Shown: positions 23,735 to 31,829, counted from the stretch's first letter. The stretch: 38,064 nucleotides of DNA from DAOPMC01 sp035392025 (GCA_035392025.1 DAOPMC010000007.1:1-38064), one strand, 5' to 3'. Notes: generated from the letters alone by a model not told the origin. Numbers and translations are program-made.

Positions 23735-24982
23735 ATGAGTTTTTTAAGTGATTTGGTGTTGTCAACTATTTTTATTTTGTTTCCACTTTCAATTTTTTTA
23801 ATTTTTGTAGCATATAAAAATAATATTAGAGAAAAAGAGCAACAAATAATATTTTCTTTTTGCTTAATTACATCTTTATATCTGATGCTTAGATTTTGTG
23901 AAGGAGCATGCATACATTATTTTTTACTTGTCAATATTCCACTTTTAATTAGTTTTGTAAAAACTAGGAAACTATTATCGTTTGTTTTAATAATTGGTAT
24001 AGCAACATATTATTGTTTGACATTTAACATAAATATATTTTTAGTTATAGGTGAGTACTTAATTTATTATATTTTATTTTTCCTTATCCTTAAGAAGAAA
24101 ATAACAACTGAGAGAGTAATCAACTATTTTGTTTTTATAAAGGGTGTTATTTTATCTTTTGAAGTTTATTATATTATGGATATACCGATTAGTGAACCAT
24201 ATATGTTTTTAAAATTGTTTTTGATGTTGTGTATTTTCTATGGTTTGTCTATGCTAATTATATGTTTACTAGAAAAAGGAGAAAATATAATAAATCTTAA
24301 TAATTCTTTAAAAGAATTAGAAAAAGAGAAGACATTAAGAAGTTCGTTGTTTAAGATTACTCATGAAATTAAAAATCCTATATCAGTATGTAAAGGATAT
24401 TTGGATATGATGGATTATAGTGATATGAAAAAAGTTCAAAAATATAATTTAATTATTCAAGAAGAAATCAATAGAACACTAACAATTATGGATGATTTTT
24501 TAGAATATACAAAGATTAAAGTCAATTTAGACGTGATTGATATATATATGCTTCTTAATGATGTGGTAGATTCTATGGTATCTCTTTTCACATATAATAA
24601 TATAAATATTATATGCGAAGAATTTGATGATGAACTATTCATTATGGGGGATTATAATAAACTAAAACAAGCAATGATTAATATTATAAAAAATAGTGTT
24701 GAAGCAATTAAAAATGGTGGTAATATAAAAATTACTACCTGTATAAAAAAGAATAGAATAATTATAGAAGTTAAAGATGATGGCACTGGTATGGATGAAG
24801 AAACGTTATCTAAGATGTATGACATGTTTTATACAACTAAAGATAAGGGGACTGGGCTTGGAGTAAGTTTAAGTAACGAAATTATTAAATTGCATAAAGG
24901 ATCATTGAACTATGAATCAGAAGTTGGGAAAGGCACTACGACAATAATAAAGCTACCAATAAAAAAACTAAGTAAATCTTAG
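23735..24982 (+). CDS. Orphan membrane sensor histidine kinase, KinB-like (sporulation kinase candidate)
   Basis: The 415-aa protein has an N-terminal half of about six membrane helices (to residue 185) with almost no external domain, then a HisKA domain with H-box FKITHEIKNPISVCKGYL (His210), and a HATPase domain with N-box NIIKNSVEAIKNG, G1 DDGTGMD, and DKGTGLGVSLS. The 'HEIKNP-x-VxKG' box and the membrane layout resemble KinB, which feeds phosphate to Spo0F in the sporulation phosphorelay. No response regulator is adjacent, which fits a phosphorelay kinase. ATG follows AGGAAGTGA. Spo0A-like boxes upstream suggest feedback. Its 3' end abuts the reverse-strand 55-aa gene. Confidence 0.8.
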   Translation: MSFLSDLVLSTIFILFPLSIFLIFVAYKNNIREKEQQIIFSFCLITSLYLMLRFCEGACIHYFLLVNIPLLISFVKTRKLLSFVLIIGIATYYCLTFNINIFLVIGEYLIYYILFFLILKKKITTERVINYFVFIKGVILSFEVYYIMDIPISEPYMFLKLFLMLCIFYGLSMLIICLLEKGENIINLNNSLKELEKEKTLRSSLFKITHEIKNPISVCKGYLDMMDYSDMKKVQKYNLIIQEEINRTLTIMDDFLEYTKIKVNLDVIDIYMLLNDVVDSMVSLFTYNNINIICEEFDDELFIMGDYNKLKQAMINIIKNSVEAIKNGGNIKITTCIKKNRIIIEVKDDGTGMDEETLSKMYDMFYTTKDKGTGLGVSLSNEIIKLHKGSLNYESEVGKGTTTIIKLPIKKLSKS

Positions 24983-24985
24983 TTT
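24961..24985 (-). terminator. Terminator of the 55-aa gene, inside the kinase 3' end
   Basis: AAACTAAG (24965-24972) pairs with CTTAGTTT (24978-24985); read on the reverse strand it is followed by seven T. Confidence 0.7.
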
Positions 24986-25151
24986 AATAATAAGGATATG
25001 GTGGATAGTAAGGTGGATAATATATTGGTCTTGGTCTATAGAATAGAGGTGCTGCTACTAATCCTGCAGCAAATGGTAATAAGAAAGCACTACCTCCAAT
25101 AAATCTATTATTTGGACTATAATAAGGCGTTCTAAATCTTTGATAATACAT
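24984..25151 (-). CDS. 55-aa Tyr/Pro-rich peptide, candidate spore coat protein
   Basis: A short reverse-strand gene encodes 55 residues: a polar start MYYQRFRTPYYSPNNRF, a hydrophobic centre IGGSAFLLPFAAGLVAAPLF, and a tail of YYPPYYPPYPYY. Tyr and Pro make up nearly half of it. Such Tyr-rich, low-complexity small proteins are common in spore coats, where they can be cross-linked, but I recognise no named family. Support for being real: AAAGGAG at good distance from ATG, a sigma-K-like promoter (AC-N16-CATAAAATA), and an intrinsic terminator right after the stop. It lies in the sporulation block, convergent with the kinase. Confidence 0.7.
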   Translation of the reverse strand: MYYQRFRTPYYSPNNRFIGGSAFLLPFAAGLVAAPLFYRPRPIYYPPYYPPYPYY

Positions 25152-25172
25152 GAGAAAATCTCCTTTCTATGG

Positions 25173-25199
25173 TATTTTATGTATTATTTTTTATATGGT
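25173..25199 (-). promoter_or_regulatory. Candidate sigma-K promoter of the 55-aa gene
   Basis: On the reverse strand AC (25198-25199), 16 bases, CATAAAATA (25173-25181), an exact match to the CATANNNTA -10. The ribosome site begins 6 bases after the -10. Confidence 0.45.
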
Positions 25200-25208
25200 G
25201 ATATGTAC

Positions 25209-25237
25209 AAAAAAATAAAATGAATTCATTTTATTTT
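25209..25237 (-). terminator. Metallophosphoesterase terminator
   Basis: A 26-base A/T palindrome (25212-25237) centred on GAATTC, with seven A on its left, i.e. seven T on the reverse strand. It overlaps the stop codon. Confidence 0.7.
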
Positions 25238-26146
25238 ATTTAATCGATACAAATTGATACTTGGTATATTATTTAAACGAAGTTTTAATATACTAGTTCC
25301 CAGACCACTTGATATATATAACTTAATTTCATTAACTTCATAATAATCATCATAATATTCTTTACATCCAATAGGCAAGAATAAAGGCCTTATTAGTGGC
25401 AGTTTTACTTGGCCACCATGAGAGTGACCAGATAATACTAAATTGGCACCAATAGCATTTTTAAATTCATCAATATAATCTGGTTCATGGACTAAAACTA
25501 TTTTGTAAGGGATATCTACAAGACTTTCATCAAGAAGAGTATCATAGCTAGGAGATCCATTGATCATATCATCAAACCCAAATATTAAAATGGGATTATT
25601 ATCTTGATTATATATTAAATCATAGCTATTATTTAATATCATAAAATCTGAATTTTTCATAATATTATCGAATCTACTTATATTTAAATCATGATTGCCA
25701 TAGATTGCATATTTCCCAAGATTACTATCAATTCTAGATAATTCTTTTATTAAACTAGCAGTTTCTTTTTCATCAAGACTTATGTCCTCATCAACCAAAT
25801 CTCCAGTAAAAACTACTAAATCTGGATTTAAATTATTGATAGTATCAATAATTTTATTTAATTCATCTTCTAGAATAGTTGATTCATAATGTAAATCAGA
25901 AAAATGAACGATTTTTAATCCATTGTAATTATCGGTTATGTTACTTGATACATCAACTTTATATTCTTTTACTTCTAACCTAAATGGTTCACAAAAGCGC
26001 GCATATAAAATGGTACCAATACATAAGAAGATAATGAAAAAAATTATTATCTTAAATTTTTTTTTCAAACGTAAACGTTTTTTTGCCTTTAACTCTTGTC
26101 TTTCTTCTTTAGCTTTTCTTCTATTTAATTTTACACGAGACTCCAT
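25226..26146 (-). CDS. Membrane-anchored calcineurin-like metallophosphoesterase (YkuE-like)
   Basis: The 306-aa protein starts with a very basic 30-residue stretch and one membrane helix (FKIIIFFIIFLCIGTILYA), then a catalytic domain with the five metallophosphoesterase motifs: FSDLHYE, VVFTGDLVDE, YGNHDL, LVHEPDY and SGHSHGGQ. The layout matches the YkuE/YaeI-type phosphoesterases, some of which act on lipid substrates; the substrate is unknown here. It lies 11 bases after the CPBP gene and is surely in its operon. ATG follows AGGAGA. Confidence 0.85.
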   Translation of the reverse strand: MESRVKLNRRKAKEERQELKAKKRLRLKKKFKIIIFFIIFLCIGTILYARFCEPFRLEVKEYKVDVSSNITDNYNGLKIVHFSDLHYESTILEDELNKIIDTINNLNPDLVVFTGDLVDEDISLDEKETASLIKELSRIDSNLGKYAIYGNHDLNISRFDNIMKNSDFMILNNSYDLIYNQDNNPILIFGFDDMINGSPSYDTLLDESLVDIPYKIVLVHEPDYIDEFKNAIGANLVLSGHSHGGQVKLPLIRPLFLPIGCKEYYDDYYEVNEIKLYISSGLGTSILKLRLNNIPSINLYRLNKIK

Positions 26147-26157
26147 ATTTTTATCTC

Positions 26158-26844
26158 CTATACTAATATATTAATTATTATTGAAAATGTAATTAGGATT
26201 GCATTATGAATCATGTGAAAAAAGATGGGAATTATAATGTTTTTCTTTTTGACATACATGTATGCAAATGATGCTCCTAATGCACCATAAGGAATAATAA
26301 ATAACATCTCTGTTATACTTTCTATATTGGTAATTACATGTAAGAAACCAAAAGCAAGAGCACTCATAATGATGTAAATAACATTGGTTGGAAACAAATC
26401 TTTAAAAGCTTTTCTAAAAAGTAATTCCTCAACTAAAGGAGCAAATATAACAGTTGTAAATATCATATATATAGGATTTAAATCAATTGCTTGTTGCACT
26501 AATTGTTCATTAGCAGATCCAGAAGGTATGATGTTTGAAATAAGTAAATTTGAGATGACCATAACGAATATACCATATAGCCAGAACTTAAAACCAAACT
26601 CTATATATTCTTTTTTATTCTTGTTAAAATTTACAAAATCTTTTTTTAATGTTTTTCGATATATAAATAGTATTATTAACAAATATAATATGGATGCAAA
26701 CATATCAATTACTAAACTTTCTTTATTTGTTAAATTATAAACATCATAGTTTAAGAAAAAAACAGGGATTATTCCAAGAAAAGAATAAAAAAAATAACTA
26801 GCAATAATTAAAAAGTTGTATAAATAATTTTTAGTTTTTTTCAT
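26158..26844 (-). CDS. CPBP-family intramembrane metalloprotease
   Basis: The 228-aa protein has about six to seven membrane helices and the CPBP (CAAX protease and bacteriocin-processing) motifs: PLVEELLFRKAF (EExxxR), FGFLHVI (FxxxH) and FHMIHNAI (HxxxN-like). The paired Glu and His residues bind zinc. Members process prenylated proteins in eukaryotes and serve in peptide processing, bacteriocin immunity or unknown roles in bacteria; the role is not evident here. First gene of a two-gene operon with the metallophosphoesterase. ATG follows AGGAGA. Confidence 0.85.
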   Translation of the reverse strand: MKKTKNYLYNFLIIASYFFYSFLGIIPVFFLNYDVYNLTNKESLVIDMFASILYLLIILFIYRKTLKKDFVNFNKNKKEYIEFGFKFWLYGIFVMVISNLLISNIIPSGSANEQLVQQAIDLNPIYMIFTTVIFAPLVEELLFRKAFKDLFPTNVIYIIMSALAFGFLHVITNIESITEMLFIIPYGALGASFAYMYVKKKNIIIPIFFHMIHNAILITFSIIINILV

Positions 26845-26912
26845 ATTTTAATCTCCTATATATTGTATATAGTTAATTATAACTAAAAAATATTAAAAAA
26901 TCACTAAAAAAC

Positions 26913-26940
26913 TTGTAAAATTAGTAAAATGTGTTATACT
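26913..26940 (+). promoter_or_regulatory. Promoter of the rimP-nusA-infB operon
   Basis: TTGTAA (26913-26918), 16 bases, extended -10 TGTTATACT with hexamer 26935-26940. Confidence 0.65.
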
Positions 26941-26955
26941 CTTTATTAGACAACG

Positions 26956-26976
26956 AAGTGGGAAACCCCACTTTTT
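26956..26976 (+). terminator. Leader attenuator of the nusA operon
   Basis: AAGTGGG (26956-26962) and CCCACTT (26967-26973) form a GC-rich stem with loop AAAC, then only five T before A. It lies between promoter and rimP. B. subtilis NusA represses its own operon by terminating in such a leader, and this weak U-tract fits NusA dependence. Confidence 0.7.
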
Positions 26977-26997
26977 ATATTGTAAAGGATGGATATA

Positions 26998-27249
26998 GTG
27001 GAAGAAAAGATAAAAAAATTATTGTGTAAAGAGTTAGAATCAATGAAGGTTTATGTTGATAGTGTGGCATTTGTTAAAAGTAATAATCAAGATATTTTAG
27101 ATATTACTATCGATAGTAGTGATATCACAGTAGATTTGGAAGTCATAGTTAAAGCATCAAAGATAATTAATGATGTTTTGGACGAAAGAAAATTAGTTGA
27201 TGATAAATATGTAATTGATTGTCATTCTAAAGTGGGAGGGATGAATTAA
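26998..27249 (+). CDS. rimP: Ribosome maturation factor RimP, N-terminal domain only
   Basis: The 83-residue product corresponds to the N-terminal alpha/beta domain of RimP (helix, LDITIDSSDITVDLEVIVKA, then DDKYVIDCHSKVGG in the place of the usual LEVSSPG). Position before nusA supports the call. Typical RimP is about 150 aa with a C-terminal Sm/SH3-like barrel; here the gene stops at the domain boundary and its stop overlaps the nusA start (TAATG), so no remnant remains. RimP acts in 30S maturation. GTG at 26998 is 8 bases after AAGGA; ATG at 26989 overlaps that site but would add only three residues. Confidence 0.75.
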   Translation: MEEKIKKLLCKELESMKVYVDSVAFVKSNNQDILDITIDSSDITVDLEVIVKASKIINDVLDERKLVDDKYVIDCHSKVGGMN

Positions 27250-28316
27250 TGAAACCAGATGAGTTTTTAAAGGCAGTAGATTTATTAGAAAAAGAAAAGC
27301 ATATAGATAGAGAAGTTATATTTGAAGCAATGGAACTTGCACTTACTAGTGCTTACAAAAAGATGGATGTAACTAAAAATGCCAAAGTTATTATTAATCG
27401 TAATACTGGTGATATTAGGATGTTTGAATGCAAAATTGTTGTAAAAGAAGTAGAAAATGAAATTACTGAAATATCTTTAAAAGATGCTAAGAAACTAGAT
27501 AAAGAATATGTAGAAGGATCTGAAGTTATTGGGGAAGAGATAATTCCACAAGATTTTGGAAGAGTTGCAGCATCAACAGCAAAACAAGTAGTTATTCAAA
27601 AAATAAGAGAAGCAGAAAGAAATAGTATTATTGAAGAATTTACTCAAAAAGATGGTGAATTGGTAACAGGAATAGTTGCCCTTGAAGATGTAGATAATTA
27701 TTATATTGATCTTGGTAGAACTAATGGAATTCTTCCTAAGAAAGAATTAATTCCAGGAGAGGTTATTAAGATGAATTCTTCAATCAAGGCATATGTTACT
27801 AAAGTAGAAAGCAATCCTAAGGGAACTGTTATTTTACTTTCAAGAGCACATTATAATTTTGTTAAAAGATTATTTGAACTTGAAATTCCTGAGCTTCATG
27901 ATGGATCTGTTCTAATATGGGGTGTTGCAAGAGACCCAGGGGTTAGAAGTAAGGTTGCAGTATACTCAGAATATGCTAATATTGATCCAATTGGATGTTG
28001 TATTGGTGAGAGAGGTTCAAGAATTGCCAATATTATTAAAGAGTTAAATGGGGAAAAATTAGATATCATAAAGTATGATGAGGATAGAGAAGTATTTATT
28101 AAAAATGCACTAAATCCTGCTAAAAATTTACATGTTTTTATACTTGATCCTAAAAAACAAGAAGCTTTAGTTATTGCGGAGGGCGATGATTTTTCACTTG
28201 CACTTGGTAAAAAAGGTGGCAATGTTAGATTAGCATCAAAGCTTACTAAGTATCGAATTGATATTAAAAATAGTGAACAAGCTAAAGAGATGGGTATAAA
28301 TATAAAAATGCAATAA
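27249..28316 (+). CDS. nusA: Transcription termination/antitermination factor NusA
   Basis: The 355-aa protein has the Firmicutes length: N-terminal RNA-polymerase-binding domain (1-125), S1 domain (about 130-200, GIVALEDVDNYYIDLGRTNGILP in part), then two KH domains with ARDPGVRSKVAVYS, IGCCIGERGSRIANI and SLALGKKGGNVRLASKL. There are no acidic C-terminal repeats, as usual outside Proteobacteria. NusA promotes pausing and intrinsic termination. Its ATG overlaps the rimP stop. The hairpin in the operon leader suggests feedback by NusA itself. Confidence 0.97.
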   Translation: MKPDEFLKAVDLLEKEKHIDREVIFEAMELALTSAYKKMDVTKNAKVIINRNTGDIRMFECKIVVKEVENEITEISLKDAKKLDKEYVEGSEVIGEEIIPQDFGRVAASTAKQVVIQKIREAERNSIIEEFTQKDGELVTGIVALEDVDNYYIDLGRTNGILPKKELIPGEVIKMNSSIKAYVTKVESNPKGTVILLSRAHYNFVKRLFELEIPELHDGSVLIWGVARDPGVRSKVAVYSEYANIDPIGCCIGERGSRIANIIKELNGEKLDIIKYDEDREVFIKNALNPAKNLHVFILDPKKQEALVIAEGDDFSLALGKKGGNVRLASKLTKYRIDIKNSEQAKEMGINIKMQ

Positions 28317-28337
28317 AATTAAGTAGTAGGTGGTTTC

Positions 28338-28673
28338 ATGGATAATAGATTAGCAAAAATAACAAAAATATATGATGTTAAAAATAGAGATTGGATGTTA
28401 TATAGAGTATCACACAAAAATTATTTAACGATTCATCATATTCATGAGCGAGTTAATGGTGGAAAAAATAGCATTGATAATTTTGCACCACTCACTAAAC
28501 AAGCACATAGAAATTTAAATTATATGAGAGAGCATTGCCAAGATTTATATGAAGAATATCAGCAATTATTTAGAGATATAGCATCTACAAAGATGCCACC
28601 AACTGAAAAACATCAAGATACTATGAGGTTATTGAGGATAAGAGCACAGGAGTGTGGTTATTATGAAAAATAA
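28338..28673 (+). CDS. HNH-like protein of unknown function within the nusA operon
   Basis: The 111-aa basic protein contains an HNH-like core: LTIHHIHERVNGGKNSIDN then FAPLTKQAHRNLNYM, with the paired His, the Asn about 14 residues on, and the later His in the right order. The flanking CxxC zinc pairs of many HNH nucleases are absent. The C-terminal 50 residues are helical (DLYEEYQQLFRDIAS). Whether it cuts nucleic acid is unknown. It lies 21 bases after nusA and its 3' end overlaps ylxR, so it is part of the operon; I do not know such a gene there in model Firmicutes. ATG follows AGGTGG. Confidence 0.65.
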   Translation: MDNRLAKITKIYDVKNRDWMLYRVSHKNYLTIHHIHERVNGGKNSIDNFAPLTKQAHRNLNYMREHCQDLYEEYQQLFRDIASTKMPPTEKHQDTMRLLRIRAQECGYYEK

Positions 28674-28935
28674 AAAGATCCCAATGCGCAGTTGTGTTGT
28701 AACAGGTGAAAAGCTTCCTAAAAAGGACCTTTTAAGAATAGTTAGAACTCCAGAAAATGAAGTTATAATTGATTTACTTGGAAAGTCTAATGGCAGAGGC
28801 GCTTATTTAAAAAAAGATATTGAAGTTATAAAAAGAGCTCAAAAAAATAAAATATTAGAGAGACATTTAGAGGTAAAAATTAGTGATGATTTATATCTTC
28901 AAATGATAGATATGGTAGGTGATATAAATGAATAA
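28663..28935 (+). CDS. ylxR: YlxR family RNA-binding protein
   Basis: The 90-aa protein matches YlxR (DUF448): the start MRSCVVTGEKLPKKDLLRIVR and the signature SNGRGAYLKKD are clear. YlxR is a small nucleoid/RNA-associated protein encoded between nusA and infB in most Firmicutes and reported to affect gene expression and RNase P. ATG at 28663 lies 10 bases after AGGAG; GTG at 28654 is too close. It overlaps the preceding gene by 11 bases and the next by 8. Usually ylxQ (an L7Ae-like protein) follows; it is absent. Confidence 0.9.
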   Translation: MKNKKIPMRSCVVTGEKLPKKDLLRIVRTPENEVIIDLLGKSNGRGAYLKKDIEVIKRAQKNKILERHLEVKISDDLYLQMIDMVGDINE

Positions 28936-29374
28936 TGAAAGACCATCGTGGGATGAATATTTCATGAAGTTAGCAGAAGATGTCAGTACTAGATCGACGT
29001 GTCGAAGACATGTTGGTGCAGTTATTACTAAAAATAATGTTATAGTCTCAACGGGATATAATGGTTCACCTAAAGGGCTTACTCATTGTAGTGAAAATGG
29101 CGGATGCATTAGAGAAAAAAATAATGTTCCTTCAGGGACTATGCAAGAATTTTGTAGAGCAGTTCATGCTGAACAAAATGCAATTATTCAAGCAGCTGTA
29201 AATGGGACAAGTATTAAGGGTGGTACGATTTATATTAATACTTATCCATGTTCAATTTGTACCAGGATGTTAATTAATGCAGAGATTAAAAGAATAGTAT
29301 ATAATAGTGATTATTCTGATGAGTTATCTAAAAAGATGTTAGATGAATCAGGTATAGAGGTAGTTAAATTTTAA
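28928..29374 (+). CDS. comEB: dCMP deaminase (ComEB-like)
   Basis: The 148-aa cytidine/deoxycytidylate deaminase has zinc motif HAEQNAIIQAA, with the proton-shuttling Glu, and PCSICTRMLINA, the two zinc cysteines. The N-terminal RPSWDEYFMKLAEDVSTRSTC and the insert with GGCIREKNNVPSG are typical of dCMP deaminases, which convert dCMP to dUMP for dTTP synthesis. Its start lies within the end of ylxR (8-base overlap), so it is coupled to the nusA-infB operon where ylxQ would be expected; in B. subtilis comEB is in the competence comE locus. Confidence 0.9.
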   Translation: MNNERPSWDEYFMKLAEDVSTRSTCRRHVGAVITKNNVIVSTGYNGSPKGLTHCSENGGCIREKNNVPSGTMQEFCRAVHAEQNAIIQAAVNGTSIKGGTIYINTYPCSICTRMLINAEIKRIVYNSDYSDELSKKMLDESGIEVVKF

Positions 29375-29390
29375 GAAAGAGGTGATTAAT

Positions 29391-31472
29391 ATGATGAGTG
29401 TTTTAGAATATGCACAAGATGTTTCAAAAACAGTTGAATCAATATTAAGACTTTGTAAGAAATTACATATTGAGGCACATGCAGAAGGTGATATGTTATC
29501 AGAAGATGATATTATTAATCTTGATAATAGTTTAGAAGAAGATGTTGACTTTGATTTAATAGAAAAAGCTGAGGCTATTGCTATGGAACATGCAATTGAA
29601 ATAGAAGATGATGAGATACAAAGTGAAAAAATTAAGAAACAACCCATTACTAGGGAAAAAACAGATTTTATTAAAGATAAAAAAGCGATATACAAGCACA
29701 AAGAAAAGTTTGAAAAAACTAAAAAAGAAGAAGATGTTGTACTTTTTAAAGAAGGTATGACTGTTACTGATGTTGCAGATTTAGTTTTAGAAAAACCACA
29801 AACTATTATTAAAAAATTAATTTCTCTTGGAATCATGGCTAATATTAATCAGTCGCTAGATTTTGATACAGTAGAACTAATAGTAGTAGATTATGACAAA
29901 AAATTAAAAAAAGAAGAGACTCAAGATATTTCAAACTTTGAAAAATATGAAATAGTGGATGATGTAAAAAACTTAAAAGAACGTCCTCCAGTAGTTACTA
30001 TTATGGGACATGTTGATCATGGAAAGACAACACTTCTTGATAGTATTAGATCATCTCATGTAGTTGAAGGGGAAGCTGGTGGAATTACTCAGCACATTGG
30101 TGCCTATCAAGTAGAAATAGATGGTAGAAAGATTACATTTATTGATACTCCAGGGCATGAAGCTTTCACTGAAATGAGGGCTCGTGGCGCAAGTATTACT
30201 GATATAGTTGTAATAATTGTTGCAGCAGATGATGGAGTAAAACCTCAGACAAAAGAGGCAATAGATCATGCCAAAGCTGCAGGAGTTCCAATCATTGTAG
30301 CAATTAACAAAATAGATAAACCAGGTGCTAAAATAGATCGTGTTTTACAAGAATTGGTAGAATATGGGCTAACTCCAGAAGAATGGGGTGGCGATGTCTT
30401 AGTAAATAGAATTTCTGCGGTTACAAAAGAAGGAATTAAAGAATTACTTGAAAATATCTTACTTACTGCTGATATGTTAGAATTAAAAGCTAATCCTGAT
30501 AGATATGCATCTGGTACAGTAGTAGAGGCTAGACTTGATAAAAATGTTGGAGCAATTTGCACACTTTTAGTACAAAATGGCACTTTAAGATTGGGTGATC
30601 CAATTGTAGTCGGCAACAATCATGGTAAAGTGAGAACACTTAAAAATGATAAGCATGAAAACATTGTATCAGCATTACCATCTATGCCAGTTGAAATTAC
30701 GGGGCTTGGTATATTGCCGGTTGCTGGAGACAAATTTATGGCTTTTGAAACTGAAAAAGAAGCAAGAAAAGTATCAGAAGAGCGTATTAGTAGGGCTAAA
30801 GAAGCGGACCATAATCGTAAGGGCATGACACTAGAAGATTTATTTGCAAGTATTCAATCTGGTATTAAAGAAATAAATATTATTCTAAAAGCTGATGTTA
30901 AAGGCAGCGAAGAAGCTGTTAAAAAATCTCTTGAAAAAATTAATGTTGAAGGCGTAAAAGTAAATGTTATAAGTAGTGGTGTTGGTGCAATTACTGAAAG
31001 TGATATTATCTTAGCAGATGCATCTAAAGCAATTATTATTGGATTTAATATTAGGCCAAATAACAAGATAAGTGATTTTGCAAAAGAACACAAAGTAGAT
31101 TTAAGATTACATAATATAATCTATAAAGTAACAGAAGAATTAGAACAAGCTATGATAGGTATGTTGGATCCTACATTTGAAGAAAAAGTAACTGGTGAGG
31201 CTGAAGTTAGACAAATATTTAGATTTTCAAAAGTTGGTTCAATTGCAGGATCTAATGTTACAAGTGGTGTTATTAAAAATGGATCACTGGCTAGAATTAT
31301 TAGAGATGGAGTAGTAATATATTCTGGAAAGATTGGATCTTTACAACGTGGCAAAGATAAGGCAACTGAGGTTAAAAAAGGAATTGATTGTGGTATAACA
31401 ATAGATGGATATCAAGATATCAAAGAAGGAGATATCATCGAATCATATGAAGAAGTAGAGGTAAAAAGATGA
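29391..31472 (+). CDS. infB: Translation initiation factor IF-2
   Basis: The protein of about 693 aa has an IF2_N-type helical segment at the start (VLEYAQDVSKTVESILRL), a short acidic/lysine-rich linker, a second IF2_N domain (GMTVTDVADLVLEKPQTIIK), the GTPase domain with GHVDHGKTTLLD, DTPGHEAFTEMRARG and NKIDK, and domains II-IV. It is on the short side because the linker is small. IF-2 delivers initiator fMet-tRNA to the 30S subunit. ATG at 29391 follows AGAGGTGAT; GTG at 29382 overlaps the site. rbfA begins on its stop (ATGA overlap). Confidence 0.97.
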   Translation: MMSVLEYAQDVSKTVESILRLCKKLHIEAHAEGDMLSEDDIINLDNSLEEDVDFDLIEKAEAIAMEHAIEIEDDEIQSEKIKKQPITREKTDFIKDKKAIYKHKEKFEKTKKEEDVVLFKEGMTVTDVADLVLEKPQTIIKKLISLGIMANINQSLDFDTVELIVVDYDKKLKKEETQDISNFEKYEIVDDVKNLKERPPVVTIMGHVDHGKTTLLDSIRSSHVVEGEAGGITQHIGAYQVEIDGRKITFIDTPGHEAFTEMRARGASITDIVVIIVAADDGVKPQTKEAIDHAKAAGVPIIVAINKIDKPGAKIDRVLQELVEYGLTPEEWGGDVLVNRISAVTKEGIKELLENILLTADMLELKANPDRYASGTVVEARLDKNVGAICTLLVQNGTLRLGDPIVVGNNHGKVRTLKNDKHENIVSALPSMPVEITGLGILPVAGDKFMAFETEKEARKVSEERISRAKEADHNRKGMTLEDLFASIQSGIKEINIILKADVKGSEEAVKKSLEKINVEGVKVNVISSGVGAITESDIILADASKAIIIGFNIRPNNKISDFAKEHKVDLRLHNIIYKVTEELEQAMIGMLDPTFEEKVTGEAEVRQIFRFSKVGSIAGSNVTSGVIKNGSLARIIRDGVVIYSGKIGSLQRGKDKATEVKKGIDCGITIDGYQDIKEGDIIESYEEVEVKR

Positions 31473-31804
31473 GTATCAAAGCAAAAAAGATTGCCAGTTC
31501 TTTTGTGAAAGAAATTAGTTATATCATAATGGAAGAAATAAAAGATCCAGAAATTAAGTTTGTAACAATTACAGATTGTGAAGTAACAAATGATTTAAGT
31601 TTTGCAACAGTATACTTTACAGTATTAGATAAAGAAAGAAAAGAAGAGACAATTGAAGCACTAAATAGAGCAGCCAATTTTATAGAAATTGAACTTTCTA
31701 AGAGAATTAATATTAGAAAGATGCCAGATATTACATTTGAATATGATACATCGATTGAATATGGTGAAAGAATTGAACAAAAGATTAAAGATTTAAATAT
31801 TTAA
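31469..31804 (+). CDS. rbfA: Ribosome-binding factor A
   Basis: The 111-aa protein has the RbfA KH-like layout and motifs: a basic first helix, the MEEIKDPEIKFVTITDCEVTND split across strand 1, DLSFATVYFTVL, the ALNRAANFIEIELSKRI helix, and MPDITFEYDTSIEYGERIEQ. RbfA matures the 5' end of 16S rRNA and 30S subunits. Its start overlaps the infB stop by four bases, so translation is coupled. A 7-bp hairpin with six T overlaps its last codons. Confidence 0.95.
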   Translation: MSIKAKKIASSFVKEISYIIMEEIKDPEIKFVTITDCEVTNDLSFATVYFTVLDKERKEETIEALNRAANFIEIELSKRINIRKMPDITFEYDTSIEYGERIEQKIKDLNI

Positions 31805-31812
31805 TCTTTTTT
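31787..31812 (+). terminator. Possible partial terminator between rbfA and truB
   Basis: AAAGATT (31787-31793) pairs with AATCTTT (31803-31809), 9-base loop, T run 31807-31812. It could lower truB expression relative to infB. Confidence 0.5.
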
Positions 31813-31829
31813 CTAATAAGGGGTATTTT

